From Talpa occidentalis (Eukaryota > Chordata > Mammalia > Eulipotyphla > Talpidae): 64,000 bases of DNA. Numbering within the stretch: the stretch's first letter is position 1; every line of letters begins with the position of its first letter. The stretch is taken from NCBI RefSeq assembly GCF_014898055.3, contig NW_023605083.1:69247715-69311714 (forward strand). The letters run 5' to 3'. Positions 23,225-33,485 of the stretch are shown in pieces. A program made the translations under genes and the position numbers. The notes below the pieces were generated by a model. That model saw nothing but the letters and a program-made list of their open reading frames with translations, was not told where the DNA came from and did not search any database.

Positions 23225-23590
23225 TACTTTGAAAGTCACCTAAATGTCTGTTGACAGAGGACTGGATAAAGGACATGTGGTATATCCACACAACGAAATA
23301 CTATTCAGCTATGAGGAAGGATGAAATTCAGTCATTTATAGCAAAATGGAAGGAACTTGAGGGAATTATGTGTAGGAAAGTAAATTGGGAGGGTAAGGAC
23401 AAATGCTGGATGATTCACATTTGTGAGTAAAATAAGGAATCAAAGGGGATAAACTGAAAAAGTGAATAATAACAAACTAGTGAAAACTGGTCATCTAAGT
23501 AAGGTTTCTGAGGTTAAGGAGGAGGGGCTAGGGAGAAAGGGCCAAGAGGTGGGTGGTGGGAAAAATAGTAATGAATAGAAAAATTTCCAT
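23225..23590 (+). repeat. L1 3' end
   Basis: cctaaatgtctgttgacaga, atactattcagctatgagga, aaatggaaggaacttgaggg, then the 3' UTR with gtttctgaggttaaggagga and a G-rich gtgggtggtggg. 5' truncated. A SINE follows immediately. Confidence 0.9.
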
Positions 23591-23866
23591 GGGACTCGCT
23601 GGTGGCACAGGTGGTTGAACACTGCACTGTGAAGCCTGTCTGCAGCCTGTGCAGCATGTGTTCGATCCCGGCTGGCCAGCGAGAATCCCACATGGCGCAG
23701 CAGACTTCTCCTGTCTTGCCCACTGTTTCCCTCAGCAGTGTATTTCGTCTTTCTGCCTGTTCTGTTCCCTGCTCTGTCTCTGGAGAATCCTCTCACCCTC
23801 CCGTGGATCTGGTCTGTACTGAAGTTCTTGTATAAATAAATAAATCTTTAAAAAAAAAAAAAAGGT
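23591..23866 (+). repeat. Lineage tRNA-SINE, middle subfamily
   Basis: GGGACTCGCTGGTGGCACAG start, B box GTTCGATCCCG, GCGCAGCAGACTTCTCCTGT block, TCTGTCTCTGGAGAATCC and TATAAATAAATAAATCTTTAAA with a poly(A) end. Sits directly on the L1 3' end. I could not find a clean target-site duplication. Confidence 0.95.
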
Positions 23867-23899
23867 TTTTTAAAATAAAAAAGAAAATTAAAATGTCCA

Positions 23900-23987
23900 G
23901 CTGTATAACTTCAGAAGAAAGATGGCCTTTCAATTTTCTGAACCTCAGTTTATCCTTTTTAAAAATAGGGATACCAACTTATTTATG
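23900..23987 (+). repeat. MIR SINE fragment
   Basis: tgaacctcagtttatccttt followed by aaaaatagggataccaac: sense MIR core, cut by the next SINE. Confidence 0.75.
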
Positions 23988-24003
23988 AAAGTGAGTTGAG
24001 ACT

Positions 24004-24280
24004 GGGGACTTGATCGTGGCACAAGGGGTTAAGCATCAGCACTACGAAGGTATTTTGCAGCCACTGCAGCAAGAGTTCAATCCCTGGCCAGGGAGGTGAC
24101 TTACATGGTGCAGCAGACCTCTCCTGGCTCGCCCGCTGCTCCCCTCAGCAGTGTATTTCAGTCTGCCTGTTCTGCTCCCCACTCTGTCTCTGGTGAATCC
24201 TCTCACTCCCTACCCCCACTGACACATCTGGCCTACACCCCAGCTCTTAGATGCATAAATCAATAAATCTAAAAAAACAA
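24004..24280 (+). repeat. Lineage tRNA-SINE, oldest subfamily
   Basis: Diverged head (GGGGACTTGATCGTGGCACA), a GGTATTTTGCAGCCACTGCA segment not seen in younger copies, B-box-like AGTTCAATCCC and a CCCCAGCTCTTAGATGCATA end. The target-site duplication is aaagtgagttgagact (23988-24003) versus aaagtgatctgagact (24281-24296), 14 of 16 identical. The decay matches the greater age of this subfamily. Confidence 0.95.
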
Positions 24281-24296
24281 AAAGTGATCTGAGACT

Positions 24297-24412
24297 ACAG
24301 AAAAAGTAGGGGAAACTGAGGTCTATAGAGATTACTGACTTACCTGAGATCATCAGTGTGTGTGCTGTTACCCAAAGTCCAGGGCTCCCTCCCTTGAACC
24401 ATTAAAAGAAAA
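24297..24412 (-). repeat. MIR SINE fragment
   Basis: agtaggggaaactgaggtct, gattactgacttacctgaga and tcatcagtg, antisense MIR, with a CT-rich end. Confidence 0.75.
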
Positions 24413-24599
24413 ATTTCTTCACAGCAAGATATTCCAAGAAGCTAAATGAAATTAATAGCCTTAGTCCAAGCTGCAAATCCCCCAGTTTCTTCAATTTCCC
24501 TGTATCTCAAATACCACTGACTGAAGAGCATTTGTGTTTTCTGTACACAAATCAATTTAGAATCGATAACAAACGGCATAAAAATTGATGCATTTATAC

Positions 24600-24840
24600 C
24601 CATACGTGTATGCTTATGAGAGTCTGTAAATCTAACTGCAGAAATGTGTGTGTTTATAAGCACATGTAGTCACCTCTTGAGATCCATGGTCAGTTCCCCT
24701 GCACACATACTCGTATATGCTTAAGCACATGGCACACACATGCCCACGTGCAGATCCATATGTGGCCGTGCCTATATTTATACACAGGCATGCCTGTGTC
24801 CAAACACACATCCACACAGATCCACATGCACAGAGGGTAT
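24600..24840. repeat. Cryptic CA-rich low-complexity region
   Basis: Recurrent CACACA, CACATG and GCACAC words without a fixed period. Frames over it are artefacts. Confidence 0.6.
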
Positions 24841-25104
24841 TTTGACAACACTGTGAACAGCTCTAGCAGCAAACACTGGAGGTTCCTATAATTTAATTCA
24901 GCAATTGTCACTAAACTTCACATCTGATTCAGGAGGAGCTGGGATCTCCAGCTGCACTGGAGCCTTAAACTCTTAGTCATCTTAAGTCAATTAAAACAAT
25001 GCATTAAAACATCATTTTGTTGTTATTATCTGCACAATCAAAAGTACAGAGTTTGCACTTCATGCCCAGTGAAGCAGAATGCTAAATCAAAAACAGACCT
25101 TGAC

Positions 25105-25272
25105 AATGGTTCTCAGACTTTGATGTTGTAATGTCTTTAGGAACAGACTTAAGAAGCCAATCATTGGTACTCAACCATAGGGATTCTTAGTTTGGGGCAG
25201 AGCCAGCAATCAGCATTTAACAAGCCTCAACTGTAATTTAGATGCTGTAATACCTTTTGAGGAGCCCTGAAT
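25105..25272 (-). repeat. MER5A-like hAT fossil
   Basis: Start caatggttctcagactttga and end aacaagcctcaactgtaatt with ttttgaggagccctg match the reverse of the MER5A type (terminal cagtggttctca). Very diverged. Confidence 0.5.
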
Positions 25273-25454
25273 TAGGGAAGAGCTAAGCCTCCTCCATGGT
25301 GAAGTGACTTTCCAAAGTTTCACTATTGCTAATCGCAGGATAGAGTTTGCAGCACAGATCTTGTCCCATTTTGTCAACGAGGAAGTTTGTGGAGTTCTTT
25401 TGCTTGTTTGAGTCTCCTGTTTTCACTAGGATTTCGAACTTCTCAGTGTAATGG

Positions 25455-25529
25455 CATTCTTTTTGTTTTGTTTTGTTTTGTTTCTATTTTACATATTTTT
25501 TTCATTTTTAAAAAAAATATTTGCTTTCT
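25455..25529 (-). repeat. L1 antisense A-tail region, left part
   Basis: T-rich run with repeated ttttgttttg units. It reads as the poly(A)/A-rich 3' end of the minus-strand L1 that resumes at 25849 after the SINE. Confidence 0.55.
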
Positions 25530-25771
25530 GGGCCTCCCCCGGTGGCGCAGGTGGTTGAGCGCAGCACTGTGGGGCTGTCCGCAGCCTCTGCAGCACCAGT
25601 TCCATCCTGGCCGGCTGGCGAGGGTCCCACATGGTGCGGCAGACCTCTCCTGTCTCACCCACTGCTCCCCTCAGCAGTGTATTTTGGTCATGTGCCTGCC
25701 CTGTTCCCCGCTCTGTCTCTGGTGAATCCTCTCACCCTCCTGCACATCTGGCCTGTACTCCAGTTCTTGTA

Positions 25772-25822
<51 letters not shown>

Positions 25823-25833
25823 ATCTTTAAAAG
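25530..25833 (+). repeat. Lineage tRNA-SINE, middle subfamily
   Basis: GGGCCTCCCCCGGTGGCGCAG head, B-box region CCAGTTCCATCC, CTCTGTCTCTGGTGAATCCT and a 3' half with CACATCTGGCCTGTACTCC. It has a very long (AATA)n tail ending AATCTTTAAAA. Target-site duplication of 15 bp (aaatatttgctttct at 25515-25529, aaatgtttgctttct at 25834-25848), 14 of 15 identical. Confidence 0.97.
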
Positions 25834-25848
25834 AAATGTTTGCTTTCT

Positions 25849-26490
25849 TTTCTCAGGTGTAGTCCCCATAGAATTTCCACCACCAATTCACCATCCAATT
25901 CCATTGCCAATTCCACCACCCTTGCACCATCACCACATTCCCTTGTGCTCTTCCCTCTCGTTTTGATCCCTCTTCTGGCCCCTCCCCTGCAGAATGTCTC
26001 TGATTTATAGTTGTCTGTTTATTTTTGTTTTGTTTTGTTATGTTTTTTGTTGTTATTATTTTTCCCTAATGTCTTATTTGGTGTCCCTATATTCCTCCTC
26101 TAAAACCATCTGTTTCTGTTTTCTTCTGACTTATTTTACTGAGCATAATCCCTTCTAGCTCCATCAATGTTGCTGAGAATGGCATCAGTTTATCTTTTTT
26201 GATTGCTGAGTAGTATTCCATTGTGTATATATACCACATCTTCTTGATCTAGTCATCTATTTTGGGCATCTGGGTTGTTTCCAAATCTTACCTATTATAA
26301 ATAGTGATGCAGTAAATATAGGGTCACAGGTATTCTTTTGAATTACTGTTTTTGTGTCTTTTGGGTATATCTCTAATAGTGGAATTGCTGGGTCATATGG
26401 TAGCTACATTTGTAGCAGTCTGGGGAGCCTCCATACCTCTGTCTGCACCATCTTTTTCTCCATCTCTACTTTCTCCAGTATTTGAGCATG
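25849..26490 (-). repeat. L1 3' UTR and ORF2 end, antisense
   Basis: Antisense landmarks in order: ttctagctccatcaatgttg, tgagtagtattccattgtgt, atataccacatcttcttgat, gtatatctctaatagtggaa and gctgggtcatatggtagcta. The distal part has the CACCA/CCAATTCC-rich 3' UTR (25870-25940), apparently lineage-specific. The right end is ragged. Confidence 0.93.
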
Positions 26491-26599
26491 CATGGTGAAC
26501 CCAAAAGTAGAGATTACACAGAGGAGAAATGCTTAAGAAAAATATCCGAGATGACAGTAAATATTGTGTTCCTGTTTTGTGATAGTATTATATTAGAAA

Positions 26600-26930
26600 T
26601 TTGTTGTGATCAGAACAATTTGAACTGTGATTGACTGCAAATAACAGAAACCCTAAGTAGAGTCACTGAAACTAATAGAAGTTTCTTTGGTTCTTATCAA
26701 ATAGGGTCAGAGGGATTGTTCTGACTGCTTAACAGTGTTGAAGAAACTGTTATCTATGTATTAATAGGTCCCATTGTTATTTTCTAGAATTTGTTGATTC
26801 ATCATCACAAGATGATTGCTGCAGCTTCAGATATTTCATTTGAATTCAAGGCAAAAAGAAAGACAGGGAGCCTTACCAGCTTCATTTGTCCCTGCCAGTA
26901 AGGAATAAAAGCTTTCCCAGAAAATTTCAG
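26600..26930. repeat. Possible ancient interspersed repeat
   Basis: gactgcaaataacagaaacc followed by text resembling a widespread old mammalian repeat that starts 'tgcaaataacagaaaccc'. I cannot name the family. Confidence 0.3.
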
Positions 26931-27455
26931 CAGACTTTGGTTTATATATTACTGAGGGACAATTTAGCTGGGAATTTTTCTCTCAAAAATAAAATGGAGT
27001 ATATCTGCAAGGATGAATAGAGGATGACTTTGGATTACTTTTATATTCACACTTATTATGATGGAGAAGGGAAGGAATAATCCATGTGGTATAAAGACAA
27101 AGCAGTAGTTTCTTCTTTGCCAGTATTTTGAAGGTGATGGTGGGAAAGTCACTTTTTTCATGCAGCAGGCATTATTCAGGTCTCCTATTCATACCAAGAA
27201 TTCAACTAGTTCCTGAAAACATGAAGTAGTCATAGTTCAACTCCTCATTTTATAGTTAGAAATACAGCAATGGAAGCAACATTACAAGTCAACATAATAT
27301 GTGCTACAATGGAGACCAAGTGTTCAATTTATGCCTGTCATTCCCATGTCCTTTAAAGGGTTTATTTGTGCTTTTTTAAGCTTTTCATTAAAGAACTAAA
27401 ATCCACTAAGTTCAATATGTTCCAAACCAGGACCGCCCTGCTAGATTCATCTTTC
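26931..27455. other. Unassigned non-coding stretch
   Basis: No repeat or gene recognised. Confidence 0.5.
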
Positions 27456-27459
27456 TCCC

Positions 27460-27890
27460 TCATCGCACAAATCTATGACAACTTTTCTTTAGTTCCTATA
27501 ATGGGCCAACCTTATTCATACCCCATGACCTTTGCACCAGCCATTCTCTCTACTTCTGTTCTCTCCATCTACCTCCACCTCCTCATCACACTTCACCTAT
27601 CAGTGCCTATTAGTGTTTAAATCTCTTCTCACATATATTTTGTCTCAGAAGAGATTATATTTCTTGCTGCTACCTCAGAATGCTCAATATTTATAAAATC
27701 ATGGTAGTATAGAATTGTGTGGCAATTGGCTTAATATATCTCTCCATACTGTATCCTCTGTGAAAGAAGGGGCTATATGCAGGGAATATGGCATGTATGT
27801 GTGGACAACATTATATCACCAGCACCAGCAAATTGTTGGTATCCTCAATATCAATCTATTAAATGGGTGGAAAAATGAATGGATAGAATG
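27460..27890 (+). repeat. L2 LINE 3' end
   Basis: catgacctttgcaccagcca, ctctccatctacctccacct, then gtgaaagaaggggctatatg, ccagcaccagcaaattgttg and the terminal aatgaatgg, in sense L2 order. Confidence 0.75.
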
Positions 27891-27924
27891 TAGCCTTAGG
27901 TACTACCTGAGGATGCCAGGCTCC

Positions 27925-28012
27925 CCATAGCATTGGAATTTGCCCTCCCTGAGCCTCAATTTTTCCATCTTTTATATGGAGGCACAGTGACCACAAAGGG
28001 CTTTTCCAGTCT
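27925..28012 (+). repeat. MIR SINE fragment
   Basis: ccctgagcctcaatttttcc followed by atcttttatatgg is a sense MIR core. Confidence 0.6.
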
Positions 28013-28024
28013 TGCTTTTCACTG

Positions 28025-28190
28025 AGATTCACTTCTGAGTCTTGATTCCACCTCTGCATTTTGTTATGACCCTGGACGTTATGGTTAACACCATAAGCCT
28101 CAGTATCCTTATTTGTAAAGCAAGTAGAGATAATCTCCAAGGACCCTCCCAAGCCTGAAGCCTCTGTGAGATTTTGAAACTCCATAAGGA
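28025..28190 (+). repeat. MIR SINE
   Basis: ttgattccacctctgcattt, ttatgaccctgg, aagcctcagtatccttattt and gtaaagcaagtagagataat give sense MIR order, with a tctgtgagattttgaaac end. Confidence 0.8.
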
Positions 28191-28289
28191 ACATGAAAAC
28201 CACAGGATGAGAGCCAGAGGGATTCTGCTGAGTTGCAGGTTTTGCAGGTGTATCTCAGCAGGTTCCCACGAGCCATTCTGGAAGGGACT

Positions 28290-28760
28290 CAGCATGTTCT
28301 CTAGACTAATTTATAAAGGAAATGAAAAGGAAATGGACTCGTTAAAATGAACACCATTAATTCACCACTCCAGACTTCACTGTTTGAACAGCAAGTATCA
28401 AGCGACTCAATTGTCATTTGTCGATTGAATTCTGCTATTTTGTCTGTTGGAAATGGCCAGCCAACACAACAGCGTGTAGATGATGACACGACTACTAATT
28501 AGCATATATATTGTTTGTCCTGGTATAAATTTATGGCAAACAGCAATATTTTACACTCCACTAAAGTTAATAAATGAAGCTTTGGGCTATAAAAATTTCA
28601 TGTTCCTTTGTGCAAAGGTCAATTATAAATAGTTAAGCACATATTCATTCAAAGGCTTGAGGCCTTGCAGCCAGGAGAATGAAATATATTCTGGTCAATT
28701 TACACTCTGGCTGGACTTGCCTTTCATTTTATAGCCTTGGTGACATCCCTCTTTGCTAGT
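28290..28760. promoter_or_regulatory. Candidate conserved developmental enhancer block
   Basis: Long non-repeat segment rich in homeodomain-type words: CATTAATTCACC, TCAATTGTCATTTG, CTACTAATTAGCATAT (TAATTA at 28496-28501), TAAATTTATGGC, TATTCATTC. It also has GGCCAGCCAACACAACAG and a conserved-looking TGATGACACGACT. No open frame fits. A plausible enhancer; conservation is not testable here. Confidence 0.45.
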
Positions 28761-28954
28761 TGGCATGGTCTGGGTTCCCAAAGAACACCCCTGGCTGGAT
28801 GGACTGAATGAAGTGAGTATGTAAATGTTCCCAGATCTGTGGTCTGACACTGAGAATGTGATCCATAAATGTCAATATAAACTGAGGGGGAGCAGCCCTA
28901 ATGAGGGAAGGGGGGATGGGGAGGCGGAGCCTCTCCTAAATCTCTGCTCAGGGA

Positions 28955-29105
28955 AAGAACACTGGACTAGAACCCAAAGAGGAAGGTTCTAGCCCTAGTC
29001 CTGCTGTGAACTAGCTGGGAGGTCTTAGGAAAGAAATATGCTCTCTGTACATCTTAGTTTTCCCATCTGATAAAGTGAGGAGCATGGGTTTCATCAGCAT
29101 GCCAG
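28955..29105 (+). repeat. MIR SINE
   Basis: gaacactggactagaaccca, ctagtcctgctgtgaactag, gtcttaggaaagaaatatgc and cttagttttcccatctgata are in sense MIR order. Confidence 0.9.
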
Positions 29106-29474
29106 TTATCTATTGTTGCCTGACAAAATACACCAAATGCAGATTGGTTTAGGTTGTTGTGAATCTTCAATTGTTCTATTGCAACTGAAGGCTAGATTTC
29201 CCCAAGGTGTTCATGTCTGACAATGGCCACTTTATGGGCAAAGTAACCCATTACAAAATTACTTACTCCAAGAAGAATTTTTTTTTTAAAACCTCGAAGA
29301 AGAGCATTAGAAGAAAGTTTACAAAAAACTCAGAGAAATAGCATGCAGCCATTTAAATGGTGTTTGTGGAGAGTCTGACAAGGAAAGCATACATATGAAG
29401 AAGATAATTTAAAAGAATCAGAAAATAAAAGTACAAGTATGAATAACCATAGCATGAAAAACAAACTGCAGAAG

Positions 29475-29602
29475 AGCTGTGGGACACCATTGTGGGGGAG
29501 GATAGACTGGTTTATTCCTTGTGAAACACAGTTTGGAGGTTTCTCAAAATATTTAAATGGAATTTGAAATGGGAAGTAATTCCACTTCTAGGGATCAAGC
29601 TT
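29475..29602 (+). repeat. L1 ORF2 3' part, left of a SINE
   Basis: gtttggaggtttctcaaaat, gaagtaattccacttctagg and gatcaagc are the ORF2 'visible target' region. It is cut at 29603-29619 by the SINE's target site and continues at 29948. Confidence 0.85.
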
Positions 29603-29619
29603 AAGAATGCAAAAACACT

Positions 29620-29930
29620 GGGCCTCCCCGGTGGCGCAGCGGTTGAGCGCTGGGTTGCGAACCTGCCCGCGGCCTCTACGGCACTGGTTCGATCCCCGTC
29701 TGCTCCCCGGCCACCAGAGGAGGGTCCCACATGGCGCGCAGACCTCTCCTGCCGCCCGCTGCTCCCCTCAGCAGTGTACTTCGGTCCTTCTGCCTGCTCT
29801 GCTCCCTGCTCTGGCTCTGGTGAATTCTCTCACCCTCCCGTGCTTCTGGCTGTACCCAGTGCATGTGTAAACAAAAACAAACAAACAAACAAATAAATAA
29901 ATAAACATGCCTCTATTAAAAAAAAAAAAA
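29620..29930 (+). repeat. Lineage tRNA-SINE, best-preserved young copy
   Basis: Best consensus-like copy here. A box TGGCGCAGCGG at 29632-29642, B box GGTTCGATCCC at 29686-29696, giving an internal pol III promoter of about 65 bp. The body has CGCAGACCTCTCCTGCCGCC and GCTCTGGCTCTGGTGAATTC. The tail is AACA/AATA repeats. A perfect 17-bp target-site duplication (aagaatgcaaaaacact) lies at 29603-29619 and 29931-29947. Its high CpG content, not yet lost to deamination, also points to youth. Confidence 0.99.
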
Positions 29931-29947
29931 AAGAATGCAAAAACACT

Positions 29948-30500
29948 AATTTCGAGAATATATGCACCCCTATGTTCATTTCTGCTCTATTTGTAACAGC
30001 CAAGTGATAGAATCAATCTAAGCACCCAACAACAGGAGAGTAGATTAAGAAGATGTGGTATATTGACACAATGGAATACTGCTCAACTATAGTAGTTACT
30101 ACTCAACTATAGGAAATAATACTATATAGTGAATACTGCTCAGCTGTGTGAAAGATGAAATCTTGATATCTGCAACAATATGGATGGAACTGGAAGGGAT
30201 TATGCTAAACAAAATAAATCAAAAGGAGAAAGATTTTGCTTCCGATGTGGAATATAAAGAGTCAAAGCAAAGGAATAGGCCAAATCAAAGCAAAACAAAT
30301 CCTTGCATTCTGACTGTAAAACTGAGATAACTGGGGGGGCGAGGATTAAGGTAGGGGGAACCCCATGGACTAAGGGGGACAGTTATTGGTTCTTCAGGGA
30401 TGGATATGGAATACATTTGAAGGGGTAAAACCTGTACTCCTAAAACATACACAGTGTTCTAAACCAATGTGACTTCAATGATAAAATAAAACTGTGAATG
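29948..30500 (+). repeat. L1 ORF2 end and 3' UTR
   Basis: Continues the L1: gaatatatgcacccctatgt, gccaagtgatagaatcaat, ctatatagtgaatactgctc, atatggatggaactggaagg, then 3'-UTR text with a G-rich gggggggcgagg and gggacagttattggttcttc. A small internal duplication of the 'ctcaactatag' word sits at 30090-30112. Confidence 0.9.
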
Positions 30501-30684
30501 GGAAACTAGTCAAAGGAATATATCATGAAATCCTTAATGAGTACCATTAGGTTTTATAGATCTGTATCTATCTGTGTATTTGTATTCGTCTCTCTATTAT
30601 CATTTTTATAGTTTTATAATTTTTATATTTTATAATTTTTAAATAATGATCTGTTAATTTGAGAGTAGAAAAATGAAATATTTT

Positions 30685-30698
30685 AAAAAGTAAAGATT
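30685..30698 (+). repeat. Left target-site duplication of the 30.7-kb insertion
   Basis: aaaaagtaaagatt, repeated at 31006-31019. Confidence 0.6.
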
Positions 30699-31005
30699 TT
30701 AACAGTGCAGAAGAGTTCCTTTTTCTCCACATCCTCACCAACATTTGTTGTTGCTAGTTTTTTTAATATGTGCCATTCTCAATGGTGTAAGATGGTATCT
30801 CATGGTAGTTTTAATTTGCATTTCCCTGATTGCAAGTGATGTTGAACATTTATTCATATGCCTGTTGGCCATTTGCATTTCCTCTTCAGAGAAGTTTCTT
30901 TTTAGCTCCTCTGTCCATTTTTTGACTGGATTATTTACTTTGTTGTTGTTGAGTCTCATCAGCTCTTTGCAGATTTTTGTGATCAGATATTAAAACAAGA
31001 AAAAA
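30699..31005 (-). repeat. Antisense L1 ORF2 piece inside a TSD-flanked poly(A) insertion
   Basis: Antisense L1 ORF2 text: ttttctccacatcctcacca, gtaagatggtatctcatggt, gatgttgaacatttattcat and cctgttggccatttgcattt. The insertion nevertheless ends on the plus strand in a poly(A) run (about 30992-31010) and carries a 14-bp duplication on both sides, so the poly(A) orientation and the L1 orientation disagree. A 5'-inverted (twin-priming) insertion or a retroposed antisense L1 transcript would give this. Confidence 0.75.
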
Positions 31006-31019
31006 AAAAAGTAAAGATT

Positions 31020-31435
31020 CTATAGAACGCCAAGATTCTAAACTTCCTGGTCCCCCATTTGGGACTCTTCCACGGAATCCACACGACTTTGGCACATGCA
31101 GTAGGACTTAAGGTATATGAAGTGAGGGTAAAGGACAGAGAAAGCTAGAGCCTATCTTTCAGAAACTTCCATGTGATTTTTTAAAAGGAGTGGAGAAAGA
31201 GATGGCGGGGCAGGAAAAAAAAAAAGAAGGAAGACAAATCACAGCAGGCAGCTGGGTCAGAAATATGCCCACAAGGTGTTTGGGGGTATGCTCTGAACGT
31301 CAGAGAAGAACAGAGTGAGCAATGCAGCAGGTGTTATCAATATTAGCCCAGTAACTAGGCAACTAAAACATTTGTAAAGAAAGAAAGCAGTGTCATGTGA
31401 AATACAGGGATGTGTTTTAGGGAGACAGTGGGGAT
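31020..31435. other. Unassigned non-coding stretch
   Basis: No repeat or gene seen. Contains an A-rich run at 31217-31229. Confidence 0.5.
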
Positions 31436-31439
31436 TAAC

Positions 31440-31645
31440 AACCTGGTGATTCATGGAAACAGCAATTTGTCATTAGCACTCTCTGCCAGAGTGGGGGCCG
31501 AAAATACAGAGGCAGAGCACGAGTGTCACAATGAACTGAGTGATAAACAGAGGCGCGAAGCACCAGAATGACTTGGCTTTAATTGTTCTGAGCTTTGGCT
31601 CCCTCTGAGCCAAGTGCAGAGGCATTGTTCTCCCTTTTCTGTTTT
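31440..31645. promoter_or_regulatory. Candidate regulatory block
   Basis: Non-repeat sequence with TGAGTGATAAACAGAGG (forkhead-type GATAAACA), a GGCGCGAAGC CpG pair, TTTAATTGTTCTGAG and GTGTCACAATG. Motif-dense but short. Confidence 0.3.
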
Positions 31646-31714
31646 GCTTTTGTTTGTTTTTTAAGTGCTGATGTCAATTTCTCTCGGATATATTCTCGGA
31701 CCAAAGGGGAGATT

Positions 31715-31925
31715 CAGTTTTATCAAACACCTACTTGGTATCAACTAATATCACTGCAGTATCTTTTGAATCTCTCAATGTGTAATAGTGTAGCCATTTC
31801 TATTATTCTCATTTCAGAAGTGAATTAAGACTTGAGAGGTCATGCAATGTTGTTGCAAGAGTACACATTAGTAACTGTGGAATCCTTGTATAGAATCCAT
31901 GCCTGTCTAGCTCTACTTACTAGTT
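31715..31925 (-). repeat. MIR SINE
   Basis: atcaaacacctacttggtat, ttctattattctcatttcag, aagtgaattaagacttgaga and ggtcatgcaatgttgttgca are in antisense MIR order. Confidence 0.82.
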
Positions 31926-32084
31926 GTCAATCACATTATATATACATGGAGTTTTTTTCTCTTGAGCTGGTTAAGAGAGTCCTTGAAACCTGTTGCTGTG
32001 AGTGTGGGGTATTATGGATGATTGCAAAAGTAGCTACAGCCTTTAGTGTTGAGTCTGTTGATTTTCCAGGCTGTGCACCGACGT

Positions 32085-32560
32085 GACAAGTTCACATGCT
32101 TCTCAGCATTCAATTTTCTAGCAAAATGGAAAATGCAATTACAGTATTCAGCAAAATACTGTTGTTGGTTCAAAAATAATTAAGCATCTTATTAAATTGC
32201 TATTTTACCAAGTGGGATACAGCGACTCTCCAGGGCTTCTGCAGGGAAAAGCAGGAGCTGACCAGAAAGAGGTTGTGTGTGAGTATAGGAGGGGGTGCTC
32301 TCCAGGGGGTAATGGTTAATAACCTGAGGTCTTAGGAGAAAGGGCTGCAAGGCAACTCCTTTATGGGGCAGACTATCTGATTAAGAGTTTAATGTTAAAG
32401 TTGACTGAAGCTCTTTTCGTTACAATAGCTTTGGAATTTATTTCCCCAGGATCTATTTTCACTGCTTGACATTAAGGGAGTTGGCTGCAGGGAGAAAATC
32501 CAGGAGGCGAAACACCAGTTTGGAAGGCACTTAGCCTGTCAGAGAGAATAAAAGAAGCCT
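32085..32560. promoter_or_regulatory. Candidate conserved regulatory block with HNF1-like site
   Basis: Unique-looking segment with GGTTAATAACC at 32314-32324 (HNF1-type half-sites), a second GTTAA-type site in TTTAATGTTAAAGTTGAC, CAAAAATAATTAAGC, CATTCAATTTTCTAG, and TTCGTTACAATAGC. No reading frame fits. Confidence 0.4.
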
Positions 32561-32579
32561 GAATTAGAAAGAACAGAAA

Positions 32580-32875
32580 GGGCTGAACATGTATTGTATA
32601 CCTACTATGCTGCATGCACTGGATAAGGCTAGTCTCTGACTTACCTAGCGAGAAAGAGGATGAGCTATTAATATAGTGACAAACTCACTATTTACTAAAC
32701 TTCTGATCTGTGCCAGGCCCTGTGCAAAAGCACTTCCCATGCAGTTTCTCGATGTTGCCCTAACAGCCTGGCTGGGCATATAGTAGATGAGGAGCTTTAA
32801 ACACCAAGAGATTAAGAAATTGCTTAAACCACATAGCTAGTAAATAGGTGAGCTGCTTTCAATTTCTAGCACCTT
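32580..32875 (-). repeat. MIR SINE, two blocks
   Basis: Antisense MIR-type text: gaacatgtattgtataccta and gcatgcactggataag, then ctgatctgtgccaggccctg, tagatgaggagctttaaaca and ttgcttaaaccacatagcta. There are either two overlapping copies or an internal duplication. Confidence 0.85.
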
Positions 32876-33299
32876 CGACTTTGCTGTTTTTCATTGGTGG
32901 CTTAGAAAACTAAAACTTGAATACTGTGACTTTATTCACTATAGAAAACAAACCTGCAACATTACATATTTCATACAACATCACATGTTTAATGTAGGCA
33001 ATTTACTTTGTCTTTTGGAGACTATTTTTCAGTAATCTTAGTGAGGCCACAGAAGCTGCTAAATCCAGATTGCTGTGTCCTATCCTGAGGGTTATTGATA
33101 CAGTACCTCTGGGTTGGGTCAGAAGATTTATAGTTTTAACAGGGCTGGGGGAATGCTAATGCTACAGAATGGGGACCCCAACTAAACAGACTCCTCTCTT
33201 TACTCTGAAAAACTCTTTTCTCTGAAAAACTCTGTTTTTTCCCTGGAGTGAAAGAGTCCTGGTCTCTACAGAGCATTAACATTTGGTGTGATCCTTCCT

Positions 33300-33485
33300 T
33301 CTTCACCCCCTTGATGTGTGGTCTTAGACCAGCTGACTAATCCCCTGGGGGCTCAGTGTCATCATCTGTGCAATGGAACCATTGCTTCCTTTGTCACCAC
33401 CCTCTTAATGAGAATTAGATGATATGTTTTATGGGTGGAATGAAGCCTATTGTCTGGTTAAAATGTGCAATAGATGTTGATCCTT
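33300..33485 (+). repeat. MIR SINE
   Basis: gatgtgtggtcttagaccag, ctcagtgtcatcatctgtgc and aatggaaccattgcttcctt, then a 3' end with gttaaaatgtgcaatagatg, give sense MIR order. Confidence 0.88.

Noticed and set aside
29632..29696. tRNA gene suggested by A and B boxes
   Set aside because: The boxes belong to the SINE; there is no cloverleaf or mature tRNA end, and the body continues with SINE-specific sequence.
26470..30705. Idea that the antisense L1 at 25.8-26.5 kb and that at 30.7 kb are halves of one split L1
   Set aside because: The first piece already reaches the ttttctcca text with which the second begins, and the second has its own target duplication and poly(A).
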